From positions 69,179 to 102,530 of the forward strand of contig NZ_JAQQWT010000005.1 in assembly GCF_028610705.1 (NCBI RefSeq): a DNA stretch of 33,352 nucleotides. The letters are read 5' to 3'. A program made the position numbers and the translations under genes. Positions within the stretch are counted from its first letter, which is position 1. The number at the start of each line of letters is the position of its first letter. This document shows, one piece after another, positions 7,499 to 15,536 of this stretch. The DNA comes from Halalkalibacter alkalisediminis (GTDB taxonomy: Bacteria > Bacillota > Bacilli > Bacillales > Bacillaceae_D). Under the pieces are notes generated by a model. The model saw only the letters and a program-made list of their open reading frames with translations. It made no database searches and had not been told where the DNA came from.

Positions 7499-10495
7499 TT
7501 AGGCTGCCGATTTAGACTTAGATTCCGTTTGATAGTTTCTTCCTGTCCGGGCAACTTTATTCCAGTCATGATTAAAGAAATAAGCAATGCTTCCGTACAG
7601 TACAATGTATAAAATGACGATACGATAGACCAAAACATCAATAGCAATCGCGGTACATAAACGGAATCCATCGTTTTTCCCAAACTTAAATCCGTAATAT
7701 CTACTCATTCCAATTGACACGAGATCATACACGACACTAAATAAAAATAAGTATACTAAATATAAAAAGACATATTGCGTATACGATTCAGGAGGATAAT
7801 AGATCGCGTTGATCACAAATATCCCTAACATAATAAAGGCTGAGATCGTTCCTGCTAAAAACGCTTCAAATATATAGAAAAACGAGACTGCTCGGCTAAA
7901 TAAACTTTTAGCAAAAAAAGAACGGAAATAAATCAGACAGTCGATATAAGCTTTTTGCCAACGAACACGTTGTTTGAAAAAGTCTTTAAAAGTCTCAGGT
8001 AACTCTGTATAACAGATTGCTTCAGGTATAAGAATAATCTTCTTATTCTTACGTTTCGAGATGTATCTATGCATTTTCAAGGTAATGTCAATGTCTTCGC
8101 CAACGGTTGTTCGATATCCTCCTACATCTAAAAGGGCTTGTTTTCTAAAAATACCGAAAGCCCCGGAAATGATCGCTAAAGCATGAAAACGCGCAAGTGA
8201 AATTTTCGTAATATAAAAGGCTTTTAGAAAATCTAACATTTGAAGACGCACTAACAGATTAGTATGAAGCAACGACATCCGGCTCAAAGGTCTGGATGTT
8301 TTGGTTTGTAAAATGTGCACCATTCCTCCTGCGGCTACTATGTTCGGATCTTCAAACTTTTTGTTAATAGCCGGTAAAGCTGTATCCGTTAAGATCGTGT
8401 CAGCGTCTAACGTGACAATGACATCTTGGCTAGAATATTCAATGCCTGCATTCAAGGCATCGGCCTTTCCACCATTCGTTTTATCTACAACGTAAATATG
8501 AGGGTAAAGCTCTGATTGATAGCAGTTTCTCACTTTCGTATGAGACAGCTTTCTGTATGGAATCCTAGTACAGGGTATCAACTTTAAATATTCATTTAAA
8601 AGAACCATAGTTTGGTCGTTTGAGCCATCATTGATATAAACAACCTCAAATTTGGAATAGGACAAGGATTTCATACTGTTAACAGACGTTTCAATAATCC
8701 CTTGTTCATTGTAGCAAGGCACTAAAATACTGATCCCCTTTTCTGTTGTAAAACCTTCTTGAATCTCTTCCCCCTTCGACCTGAACCAAGGTAAACAATG
8801 AAATAAATGAAGGACAGGGAAAGCAATACATAGTAGGAAGAAAAGTGAAATACCTAATTCCAATAAAAGAGGAGTGTCTCTTTTATCTTTTGCATCCCAT
8901 GTACCAGCTCGTCGTATATCAGCAATTCCATTAATGCTATGATCAGCGAGATTCAATTCAAGCGCTTGAATTCCACCGAAGTAGACTAGGTGATTTCTGA
9001 CTTGAACTTGATAACCTTTTTTGATTAAATCGACCATGACGTCCTCAGAAAAATGCTCTTCCACATATAAGACGTCCTCTTGCCCATAAAACCGTGCTGC
9101 ATCCACAGCTTCTTCTAGTGTTTGATCAAGAAGAAGATGTCTTGTTAACACTTCTGTCATCACATATGGAATGCGTGTTCCTCCAGGAGTTCCAAGTCCG
9201 ATGACTCTTTCATTATCGATATAGATACTGGGAGCAGCGGAACTTCTTCCACGCTTGCCAGGTTCATACCTGTTCGGTGAAGTGCTCATCGTACTGAAAT
9301 GTTCAACTGAATTATTCATAAAGAATCCTGCCGTATAGGTTCCTGAACCAAAAAAGTTACTCAACGTATTGGTGGCCGATATCATCATTCCATCCTGATC
9401 GATTATGACAAAATGGGTGGTATCTGTATTTCCATCGTTCACCTTTTCTCCATCATCCACTGTAGTGGTAGAGAAGTTTGAAGAAGAAATTTGTTCAGCC
9501 AGTTTATCGATATACTCTTCACTCACAAGCTCATCGAAATCAATATCGTTAAATGCCGGATCCCCGACCGTTCTTACTCGTTCATTGCTAGTCAGTTTTA
9601 ATATTTCTGTCATTACGTGAGTAAATTCACTCTCATTATCTTTTATTTCTTCTATCCTTACTTTTTCAGCTATTTTTAACGACTGGATAATCGGCAACCC
9701 TGCAAGGGAAGGACTAGCTGAATAAATCGTTCCTTCATTCAATTCTCCTTTCACAGGTTTCGGTTTTCTAACTTGATAGTCTTCTAAATCTGTTTCATTT
9801 AAATACGAAACGGCTTCAGTAACCTGTTTACCAATTTCCCCTTTATAAAAAGCGTCCGGACCATTTTCTTTTATTTGAGTTAGGGTCTCGGCTAATTCCA
9901 ACTGCTTTAATGTTTCCCCGGGTTGTATAGGTTTAGAGCCAGGATAAAAATGAGGAAGATCCTCTACTGGCAACCGGGGAGTTGCGGCAATCAGACGTTC
10001 TGATAAAAGATAATCAATTTCAAAACCATTTTCGGCAAGTTCGATCGCTGGAGAAATCAACTTTGCGAATGGCTCTGAACCGAAATCTTGATGTAGGGCA
10101 TCTAATCCTTTAACGAAACCAGGGACACCTGACACCTTATTCCCCCACTCTTCATCTGACGGAGCAGAAGACCAATAATCATAAACAAGTGGTTCCATTT
10201 CTTCCGGTGGTAAGAGCAGCAACTGCCCACCACCACCAATCCCTGAACCATACGGCTCAACCACACTCAATGTATAAGCAACAGCAACGGCGGCATCCGC
10301 TGCATTCCCCCCATTTTCAAGTACTTCCATCCCTACTTCAACGGCAAGAGGATGGGAAGAGCTCACCCCATAATTATCTATCAAAGATTCTTGATCTTCT
10401 GCCCCTAATACAGCATGGGGGTAAAGAAACGAAGTGGAAATATTTAGCAATAAACCTAACGTCAACCATTTTTTTAACAAAGCTAGTTCACCCAT
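7499..10495 (-). CDS. Gamma-glutamyltransferase fused to a membrane family 2 glycosyltransferase
   Basis: One open frame of 998 residues joins two enzymes. Residues 1-32 look like a signal peptide. Residues about 38-535 are a gamma-glutamyltransferase/CapD domain: ENGGNAADAA, the self-cleavage nucleophile in TDTTHF (Thr359), SS at 418-419 and GTPGG at 435-439. A membrane segment at about 543-566 leads to a GT2 domain (about 585-850) with VPCYNE, INDGS, TNGGKADALNAG, LDAD (Asp697/Asp699), GAFGIFR, GEDID (799-803) and QRVRW (842-846), the marks of processive synthases such as hyaluronan or PgaC type. Several membrane helices follow (868-975). Topology is coherent: transpeptidase outside, glycosyl transfer inside. 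The ATG at 10495 touches its binding site; a TTG at 10480 behind GGGTGA is an alternative start. It sits between the capE-like gene and the LCP gene. Both halves look active; the substrate of either is unknown. Confidence 0.9.
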   Translation of the reverse strand: MGELALLKKWLTLGLLLNISTSFLYPHAVLGAEDQESLIDNYGVSSSHPLAVEVGMEVLENGGNAADAAVAVAYTLSVVEPYGSGIGGGGQLLLLPPEEMEPLVYDYWSSAPSDEEWGNKVSGVPGFVKGLDALHQDFGSEPFAKLISPAIELAENGFEIDYLLSERLIAATPRLPVEDLPHFYPGSKPIQPGETLKQLELAETLTQIKENGPDAFYKGEIGKQVTEAVSYLNETDLEDYQVRKPKPVKGELNEGTIYSASPSLAGLPIIQSLKIAEKVRIEEIKDNESEFTHVMTEILKLTSNERVRTVGDPAFNDIDFDELVSEEYIDKLAEQISSSNFSTTTVDDGEKVNDGNTDTTHFVIIDQDGMMISATNTLSNFFGSGTYTAGFFMNNSVEHFSTMSTSPNRYEPGKRGRSSAAPSIYIDNERVIGLGTPGGTRIPYVMTEVLTRHLLLDQTLEEAVDAARFYGQEDVLYVEEHFSEDVMVDLIKKGYQVQVRNHLVYFGGIQALELNLADHSINGIADIRRAGTWDAKDKRDTPLLLELGISLFFLLCIAFPVLHLFHCLPWFRSKGEEIQEGFTTEKGISILVPCYNEQGIIETSVNSMKSLSYSKFEVVYINDGSNDQTMVLLNEYLKLIPCTRIPYRKLSHTKVRNCYQSELYPHIYVVDKTNGGKADALNAGIEYSSQDVIVTLDADTILTDTALPAINKKFEDPNIVAAGGMVHILQTKTSRPLSRMSLLHTNLLVRLQMLDFLKAFYITKISLARFHALAIISGAFGIFRKQALLDVGGYRTTVGEDIDITLKMHRYISKRKNKKIILIPEAICYTELPETFKDFFKQRVRWQKAYIDCLIYFRSFFAKSLFSRAVSFFYIFEAFLAGTISAFIMLGIFVINAIYYPPESYTQYVFLYLVYLFLFSVVYDLVSIGMSRYYGFKFGKNDGFRLCTAIAIDVLVYRIVILYIVLYGSIAYFFNHDWNKVARTGRNYQTESKSKSAA

Positions 10496-10622
10496 CCTCT
10501 CGTTGTTGAAACTGGGGTTTATAAAATAGATGCTCTTTTGGACTATTTGGGTATCCTGTATTTTCTCTAAATAAACCGCCTAACGGTCTTTTATTTAAAA
10601 CGTCTAGCTTCCACCAAATGTC
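10488..10622 (-). pseudogene. Possible 3' remnant of a lost gene
   Basis: Read on the minus strand from the stop at 10625-10623, a frame of 44 codons (beginning DIWWKLDVLNKRPLGG, ending FQQREDG) runs to a TGA that overlaps the start of the fused transferase. It has no ATG, GTG or TTG, so it cannot begin normally. Composition looks like a real protein end rather than noise. I read it as the tail of a deleted gene once coupled to the next one; I do not recognise the family. A chance open frame is the alternative. Confidence 0.35.
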
Positions 10623-10696
10623 TTAAGAGTTTAAAAGAGTGTTTCCGTTTGAGGCAAGCAGCCGTTACTAGCTGTCACCTTATTACTCAAAAGGCA

Positions 10697-10730
10697 GTTT
10701 ATCAGCTTCAAGTACTTGAAGCTGATAAAC
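10697..10730. repeat. 34-bp perfect palindrome
   Basis: The two 17-base arms starting GTTTATCAGCTTCAAGT are exact reverse complements with no loop. Short T-runs lie on both sides (CTCTTTTT on the plus side). It sits in the gap between the capE-like gene and the fused transferase and could act as terminator, processing site or operator. Confidence 0.85.
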
Positions 10731-10756
10731 CTCTTTTTGATCTTGACTTGATAAGA

Positions 10757-10798
10757 GGCCACTGAATCAGGTAATATTTTTCACCTTTTTCAGTGGCC
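10757..10798. terminator. Hairpin behind the capE-like gene
   Basis: A 10-bp perfect stem (GGCCACTGAA / TTCAGTGGCC) encloses a 22-base loop that can pair further (AGGT...ACCT). It is the first structure after the capE-like stop. The T-tract is weak, so it may only attenuate. Confidence 0.5.
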
Positions 10799-10848
10799 TT
10801 TACTTGATACCAGAGTCCTCTTCTCATCGGTTTGAAAATCACGATCAC

Positions 10849-11064
10849 TTACTGTTCATCCCATGTTTGTTTATTAATGCTAGATATAATCTGTTCAGCT
10901 AATTCAGTCTCTAATTTCTTTTTCTCTTCAAACTTCGAAAGGTGTTCTTCGATGATCGTTTCCTCAACGATATTAAGTGTATTTACATGTTTAAACGAAT
11001 TCATACCGATTAAAATGGTAGCTAAAAATATAAATGGTCCTATAAAACTTATGATCTTTTTCAA
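10849..11064 (-). CDS. capE: CapE/PgsE-like small membrane protein
   Basis: The best start is a TTG at 11064, six bases after GAGGTG; the GTG at 11073 that would extend the frame overlaps that binding site. The product has 71 residues: a short basic start, one membrane helix (about 5-23: ISFIGPFIFLATILIGMNSF), then a charged helical tail. Position directly after B-C-A-D and the pattern PF...MNSFK match the small PgsE/CapE peptides (about 47-55 residues) that assist poly-gamma-glutamate synthesis in Bacillus. It is longer than those. Assignment rests on position, topology and short similarity, so it is probable rather than certain. Confidence 0.65.
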   Translation of the reverse strand: MKKIISFIGPFIFLATILIGMNSFKHVNTLNIVEETIIEEHLSKFEEKKKLETELAEQIISSINKQTWDEQ

Positions 11065-11086
11065 CTTAGACACCTCATATTCACGA

Positions 11087-12709
11087 TTAATTGTTCATTT
11101 CCCATGTTCCATTTCTTCGGTAGTCGGCTCCACCGTTTAGCTCATTTGTGTTATGATCCACTAGTAAACCTTGAATTCCACCGAAGAAAGCGGGAGACTC
11201 TCTTACAACTACTCTGTATCCTCTGTTTATTAATTCTGCTTTTACTTCATCTGGAATCTGCTCTTCGACATAAAGGGTATCGTCTTCAGCAAAAAAGCGT
11301 GGTGCCTCTATAGCTGTTTGAAAATCGATTTCATATAGCATAGAAAGAATCAATACTTGAGAAATAACGGCAGGAATTCTTGCACCTCCAGGCGAGCCAA
11401 TGCCTAATACCGGCTTGTCATCCTTAGCAAGAATCGTTGGAGCCATAAAACTTCTTGGACGTTTTCTAGGTTCTAAAAAATTAGGTGATGAAGAAATTTG
11501 ATTAAAATTCATTAATTGATTGTTTAAAAACATTCCCTCTGTATAGATACCCGATCCAAAAAAGTTACTTAACGTATGAGTAGCAGATACCATCGTCCCC
11601 TCTTCATCGTAAATAACAAAATGAGTGGTATCACTATGGTCAAGCTTGTCTGCAGGAGTAGCCTCGTTGTTGGACGTTTTCGAAAGTTGATTAAAAAGAA
11701 CAGTAGAACTTAATTCTTTGGCATAATCAACACTACTTAATTTACGAATAGGTACATGATTAAAATGTAAATCTCCTATATATTCAATTCTAGATTCATA
11801 GCTTTTTTTTGATATTTCTGCCAGCAGATGAACAAAGTTAACGGACTCACTTCCTGCCTTTTCTATTCCCATCAACTCAGCCATTTGTAAATTCTGAATT
11901 AGAGTAAGACCGGCAAATGGTGGTGGAGCAGAATAAATATGATAACCGTTAAAGACCCCTTTAACTGGCTCATTCTTTACGACCGTGTAGCCATGTAAAT
12001 CCTCCATCTCCAAACCTTGAACTCTACTTGTTATTTCCTGGCCAATTTCACCCGAATAAAAAGCATCTGATCCATCTTCTTGTATGAGTTTTATCGTATT
12101 GGCTAATTCTTGTTGCTTAAGTATTTCTCCTGGTTTAATCGCTGTACCACCCGGGTAAAAGTGTTCTAATTGATTGACCGGAAGTCTTTTTCTTGCAGCT
12201 TGAAGCCGTTCTGTCAAAATAGAGTTCACTTGAAATCCCTCTTCGGCTAAATCAATCGCGGGCTGTAGTAACGTTTCCATTGGCATAGAGCCTAGCTCCT
12301 CGTGAATTTGTTCAAGCCCTTTTACAAATCCAGGCACACCTACGCTTCCCTCAGCAATATTCCCACTGCCAGGAGCCATGACTAGATAGTCATAAAAGAC
12401 TGGGCTTTCGTCATGATCAGGCACAACAACCATGCCTCCACCTCCACCTAGACCTGATCCAAAAGGTTCTACAACGGCTAAGACATAAGAAACGGCAATG
12501 GCTGCATCAATCGCATTTCCACCATTTTCAAGCACATCCATGCCAACTTTAACAGCAAGTGGATCTGCAGCACTAACTCCAAAATCATCAGGAAAAGTCT
12601 TTTGTTCAATAAAAGGCAGCTCTTCATTCTCTTTGCCAATGAACATGAACGAACCAATGATTAGGAATAGAATGAAGACAGCGATGGCAAGCTTTCTATT
12701 CAGTATCAT
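11087..12709 (-). CDS. capD: Gamma-glutamyltransferase of the capsule operon (CapD-like)
   Basis: The chosen start is the ATG at 12709 behind AAGGGA, overlapping the capA stop by 14 bases; an ATG 21 bases upstream has a poorer site. The product has 540 residues (predicted molecular class: Ntn hydrolase). Residues 5-24 are a signal or anchor. Family landmarks are ENGGNAIDAA (61-70), GSGLGGGGG, the self-cleavage Thr361 in SDTTHF, KRPRSF (416-421) and GSPGG (438-442). The second oxyanion serine normally following Ser420 is Phe here. CapD enzymes cut themselves at the Thr, then cleave poly-gamma-glutamate and transfer it to peptidoglycan or water. Place in the operon (fourth) is as in Bacillus anthracis capBCADE. 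It is a clear paralogue of the transferase half of the fused gene downstream. Confidence 0.92.
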   Translation of the reverse strand: MILNRKLAIAVFILFLIIGSFMFIGKENEELPFIEQKTFPDDFGVSAADPLAVKVGMDVLENGGNAIDAAIAVSYVLAVVEPFGSGLGGGGGMVVVPDHDESPVFYDYLVMAPGSGNIAEGSVGVPGFVKGLEQIHEELGSMPMETLLQPAIDLAEEGFQVNSILTERLQAARKRLPVNQLEHFYPGGTAIKPGEILKQQELANTIKLIQEDGSDAFYSGEIGQEITSRVQGLEMEDLHGYTVVKNEPVKGVFNGYHIYSAPPPFAGLTLIQNLQMAELMGIEKAGSESVNFVHLLAEISKKSYESRIEYIGDLHFNHVPIRKLSSVDYAKELSSTVLFNQLSKTSNNEATPADKLDHSDTTHFVIYDEEGTMVSATHTLSNFFGSGIYTEGMFLNNQLMNFNQISSSPNFLEPRKRPRSFMAPTILAKDDKPVLGIGSPGGARIPAVISQVLILSMLYEIDFQTAIEAPRFFAEDDTLYVEEQIPDEVKAELINRGYRVVVRESPAFFGGIQGLLVDHNTNELNGGADYRRNGTWEMNN

Positions 12710-13859
12710 TAGAGATCCCTTCAAGAACATGTGAATGATCTACTTCAAAAATTAACTTTCCTTCCTCCTTGTACCAGTTATCAGAATCAGTCGTTTCTTT
12801 CGTAAGTTGCCTGAAAATCCTTGCCTCATGATAAGCAGATGACACCCCAGTAAGCGGTTTAGGTTGTCCTTCTCTTATTCGCATTGGATTGAAAATTAAT
12901 TTCCCTGTACCATCCTCTTCCAACTGATATTGTGCTAACACACTATCTCTCGTTCTACTCCACCCTTGATCAGAAATAAAATTACCAAGGCTGTACATAA
13001 TGAGTGTGTCATTATAAATATCCACTGACATCAAGACGTGAGGGTGGTGACCAATGATGATATCTGCTCCTGCATCTGCAATGGCTTTTGCCATATCGAC
13101 TTGTCTAGGATGAGCATGACTCTCATATTCCTGTCCCCAATGCATATGGACAATGACCAAATCAGCATGTTCATTTGCTTCATTAACCAGTGGCATAAAT
13201 AGATCTGGATCTGCTACTAAGATTCCTCCGCGTTCATCTAGCGCACGAGTGCCTTTCACATAAGCATCCGTAAAACCTAACGTTGCTGTAGTCACTCCAT
13301 TCACTTCTTCATATAAGATCGATTGTGCATCTTGTAAATTTCGTCCCGCACCGACAAAACCGACCGTTGAGTTCTCAAACGTATGAATTGTATCTTCTAA
13401 TCCTTTGTGACCATAATCTAACGTGTGAGTATTAGCCAATGTAACGTTTGTAAAATTCATTCTTTCTAATACCTGAACAGATTCAACCCCTGTTTTAAAA
13501 TGAATAAGTTTATCGATCTCTTCATATTCTCCTAATACAACGGGTTGATCAAAATTCCCTGTACTATAATCGGATTCTTGAAAAAACGGCTTTACATGTT
13601 CAAAAAGATAATCATGTCCATACCGTTTGGTGACTTCTTCAATGTGACGGCCAAACATCATATCACCCACCATTGTTCCAGTAAAAATAGCTGAGTCATT
13701 TGAATAGGTATCTGCATGTTTTTTACTTTCTAGTAAAGGCGTTATTAGTAATAAAATTAAGGTCAAAACACTTGCTATTAACGTGTGTTTGTTTACTCTT
13801 TTTTTATTTTTCTTTATTGACTTGAGCACCTTCTCTGGTAGCATCAACTTCTTGGACAT
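12696..13859 (-). CDS. capA: Poly-gamma-glutamate synthesis/export protein CapA (PgsA)
   Basis: The start is the ATG at 13859, eight bases after GGAGG; the GTG at 13874 lies inside that site. The product has 387 residues, with one membrane helix at about 26-45, and the PGA_cap metallophosphatase-like domain outside. Motifs seen are GDMMFGRH, GNFDQP, LANTHTLDYG, HMHWGQEYE, GADIIIGHHPHV and YSLGNF. In the homologues I know the fourth reads ANNH; here the second Asn, expected at the metal site, is Thr. CapA is required with CapB and CapC for making and exporting the polymer. It starts 15 bases after the capC stop and overlaps capD. Confidence 0.95.
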   Translation of the reverse strand: MSKKLMLPEKVLKSIKKNKKRVNKHTLIASVLTLILLLITPLLESKKHADTYSNDSAIFTGTMVGDMMFGRHIEEVTKRYGHDYLFEHVKPFFQESDYSTGNFDQPVVLGEYEEIDKLIHFKTGVESVQVLERMNFTNVTLANTHTLDYGHKGLEDTIHTFENSTVGFVGAGRNLQDAQSILYEEVNGVTTATLGFTDAYVKGTRALDERGGILVADPDLFMPLVNEANEHADLVIVHMHWGQEYESHAHPRQVDMAKAIADAGADIIIGHHPHVLMSVDIYNDTLIMYSLGNFISDQGWSRTRDSVLAQYQLEEDGTGKLIFNPMRIREGQPKPLTGVSSAYHEARIFRQLTKETTDSDNWYKEEGKLIFEVDHSHVLEGISNDTE

Positions 13860-13874
13860 CCATAATACCTCCAC

Positions 13875-14324
13875 CTAAAATAAATAATAGATTGATATAA
13901 TTGCAAATGTGATTCCGCTTAGTAAGATCGTGCTTCCTACCGTAGGAACCAATCCTTGTTTTTGAATTGTATTGGCAATTAACCCAGGAACAATTACCCC
14001 TATTCCTCTAAATTCGAAGGCCTCAAAGGGCAACACGGGGTAAAAATAGTCAAACACTAATTTCAAGACAATACCTGTTGTTAACATGGCGGCAAATTTT
14101 CGTCTGCCATACAGAATGGTTATTTTCCCAATCCCATAAACAACAATAAAATACGTTAGAAAACTAACTAAAAAGACTAGTAATAAAAAGATAGGTTGGT
14201 CAAAAACTAATGCTAGATAACCAGGGACAATTAACCCTGCCGGTAATACCCCCGTTTTTTCTGCATAAATTAAACTAAGAACAACTCCTATTACTAATGC
14301 TATATATAAATCCGATCCAAACAA
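13875..14324 (-). CDS. capC: Poly-gamma-glutamate synthase membrane subunit CapC (PgsC)
   Basis: The 149-residue product has the same length as PgsC. It is almost wholly hydrophobic with about four to five membrane helices and carries the conserved AGLIVPGYLAL and GVIVPGLIANTIQKQG elements. CapC forms the membrane synthase with CapB. It starts 12 bases after the capB stop, so the two are translated together. Confidence 0.95.
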   Translation of the reverse strand: MFGSDLYIALVIGVVLSLIYAEKTGVLPAGLIVPGYLALVFDQPIFLLLVFLVSFLTYFIVVYGIGKITILYGRRKFAAMLTTGIVLKLVFDYFYPVLPFEAFEFRGIGVIVPGLIANTIQKQGLVPTVGSTILLSGITFAIISIYYLF

Positions 14325-14336
14325 ATTCTCTTCCCC

Positions 14337-15536
14337 CTAGCCAACGTCTTTAATAAACGTCTTCTCTTTTTCTTGTTCAAATTTTTCTATTAATGGTTCA
14401 GCAGCTCCATGAATATTACCTACGCCATAGATAACGGTATCTGACAGAAATTGTTGGAGTTCTGTAAAAATTTCATCCGTCGACCAGTTTTCTAGATTAT
14501 AGATCTTCTTCGCTGGAATATTACCTGCCTCATACTCATCAACAATGGGTCTTGTCGTTTCTCCTATTAATACAAGTGCTTCCATCTCAATGTGTGGAAG
14601 GACATCGAAAGCAAATTGTTCAGTTCGGTCAACTCGATCTGCACGACAATTCATAATAATGACCGGTTTTTCAGTAGGATAGCCCAGTTCTCCAAGCCTT
14701 TCCCAAATTTTCAGTGTCGATGAAGCATCGTTTGCGGCAAAGCCATTGACGAAATAAGAAGGATATTTCGGATTACCTAGTATCGCGATTCTCATGGCTC
14801 CCGGGTCGATCGGGGCATTTAACATTCCTTTAAATGCCGTTTCCTCATCTATCCCAAGCGCCTCTGCAACAGCTAAAGCCAATGAGGCATTTTCAGGAAA
14901 AATCATATAATCAAATTTGCGTAGAAATTCTTCAGAAATACGAGAGTTATCTGCCACAATTACTTCTGTACCTCTTTGTTTTGCAACCTCTCTGTAATAG
15001 TCAACATATGGACTTTCAGAGACGATTAGATGACCATTATGTGGAATGGTCGCCGTAAAAGCATCAGCTACCTCATCCAAAGTCGGACCCATGACATCCA
15101 TATGATCTTCAAGCACATTTACTATGACTCCTACATTTGCCTGTAGCATCTGCTCTTGAAATACAATTTGGTAATCTGGGTTAACAGCCATACACTCACT
15201 GACAAGGGCTTCTGCTCCTAGATCTGCTGCTTCTTTTACAACATTTCTTTGTTCTCCAATGTTTGGCCCTTCCAGTCGTCTTTTAATGGGTTTCTCTTCA
15301 TCTGTATCCCAATAGATCATTCGTGCTGATGTCCCCGTTGTTTTTCCAATTGTTTTTCTCTTTGTTTCTTTTAAAACTCCTGTTATTAAGCGGGTAACGG
15401 TTGATTTACCACGAATACCATTGATATTCACTCTAATTGGTATAGAATCGATATTTCTTTGGTGGCGTATCTTTTCAGTAATCCCCAGGATTAAAACAAA
15501 CAAAATGGATAGTACGATTAAAAGTAAGACCATCAT
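14337..15536 (-). CDS. capB: Poly-gamma-glutamate synthase ATP-dependent ligase CapB (PgsB)
   Basis: The product has 399 residues and starts at an ATG behind AAAGGTG; a second ATG follows at once. A membrane helix covers residues 2-19, then a Mur-ligase-like domain begins with the ATP-binding loop NGIRGKST (39-46). Other family features are KTTGTSAR, EGPNIGEQRNVV, ECMAVNPDYQ, NVLEDHMDVMGPT, FAANDASSTL and NCRADR. CapB activates the growing chain with ATP and adds glutamate by gamma-amide bonds in the cytoplasm. It is the first gene of the operon, so the regulatory region must lie upstream in the AT-rich gap. Confidence 0.96.
   Translation of the reverse strand: MMVLLLIVLSILFVLILGITEKIRHQRNIDSIPIRVNINGIRGKSTVTRLITGVLKETKRKTIGKTTGTSARMIYWDTDEEKPIKRRLEGPNIGEQRNVVKEAADLGAEALVSECMAVNPDYQIVFQEQMLQANVGVIVNVLEDHMDVMGPTLDEVADAFTATIPHNGHLIVSESPYVDYYREVAKQRGTEVIVADNSRISEEFLRKFDYMIFPENASLALAVAEALGIDEETAFKGMLNAPIDPGAMRIAILGNPKYPSYFVNGFAANDASSTLKIWERLGELGYPTEKPVIIMNCRADRVDRTEQFAFDVLPHIEMEALVLIGETTRPIVDEYEAGNIPAKKIYNLENWSTDEIFTELQQFLSDTVIYGVGNIHGAAEPLIEKFEQEKEKTFIKDVG

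Noticed and set aside
7369-7683. 104-codon minus-strand frame between the fused transferase and LCP genes
   Set aside because: It overlaps the C-terminal coding part of the fusion in another frame and has no ribosome site; the LCP gene starts correctly at the GTG at 7399.
7499-10495. Whether the fusion is only two genes joined by a sequencing error
   Set aside because: The joining segment is a normal membrane helix and linker with the correct topology and no trace of a ribosome site or start for a separate glycosyltransferase; kept as a real fusion, pending read data.
13859-13874. GTG start for capA at 13874
   Set aside because: It lies within the GGTGGAGG ribosome site that serves the ATG at 13859.
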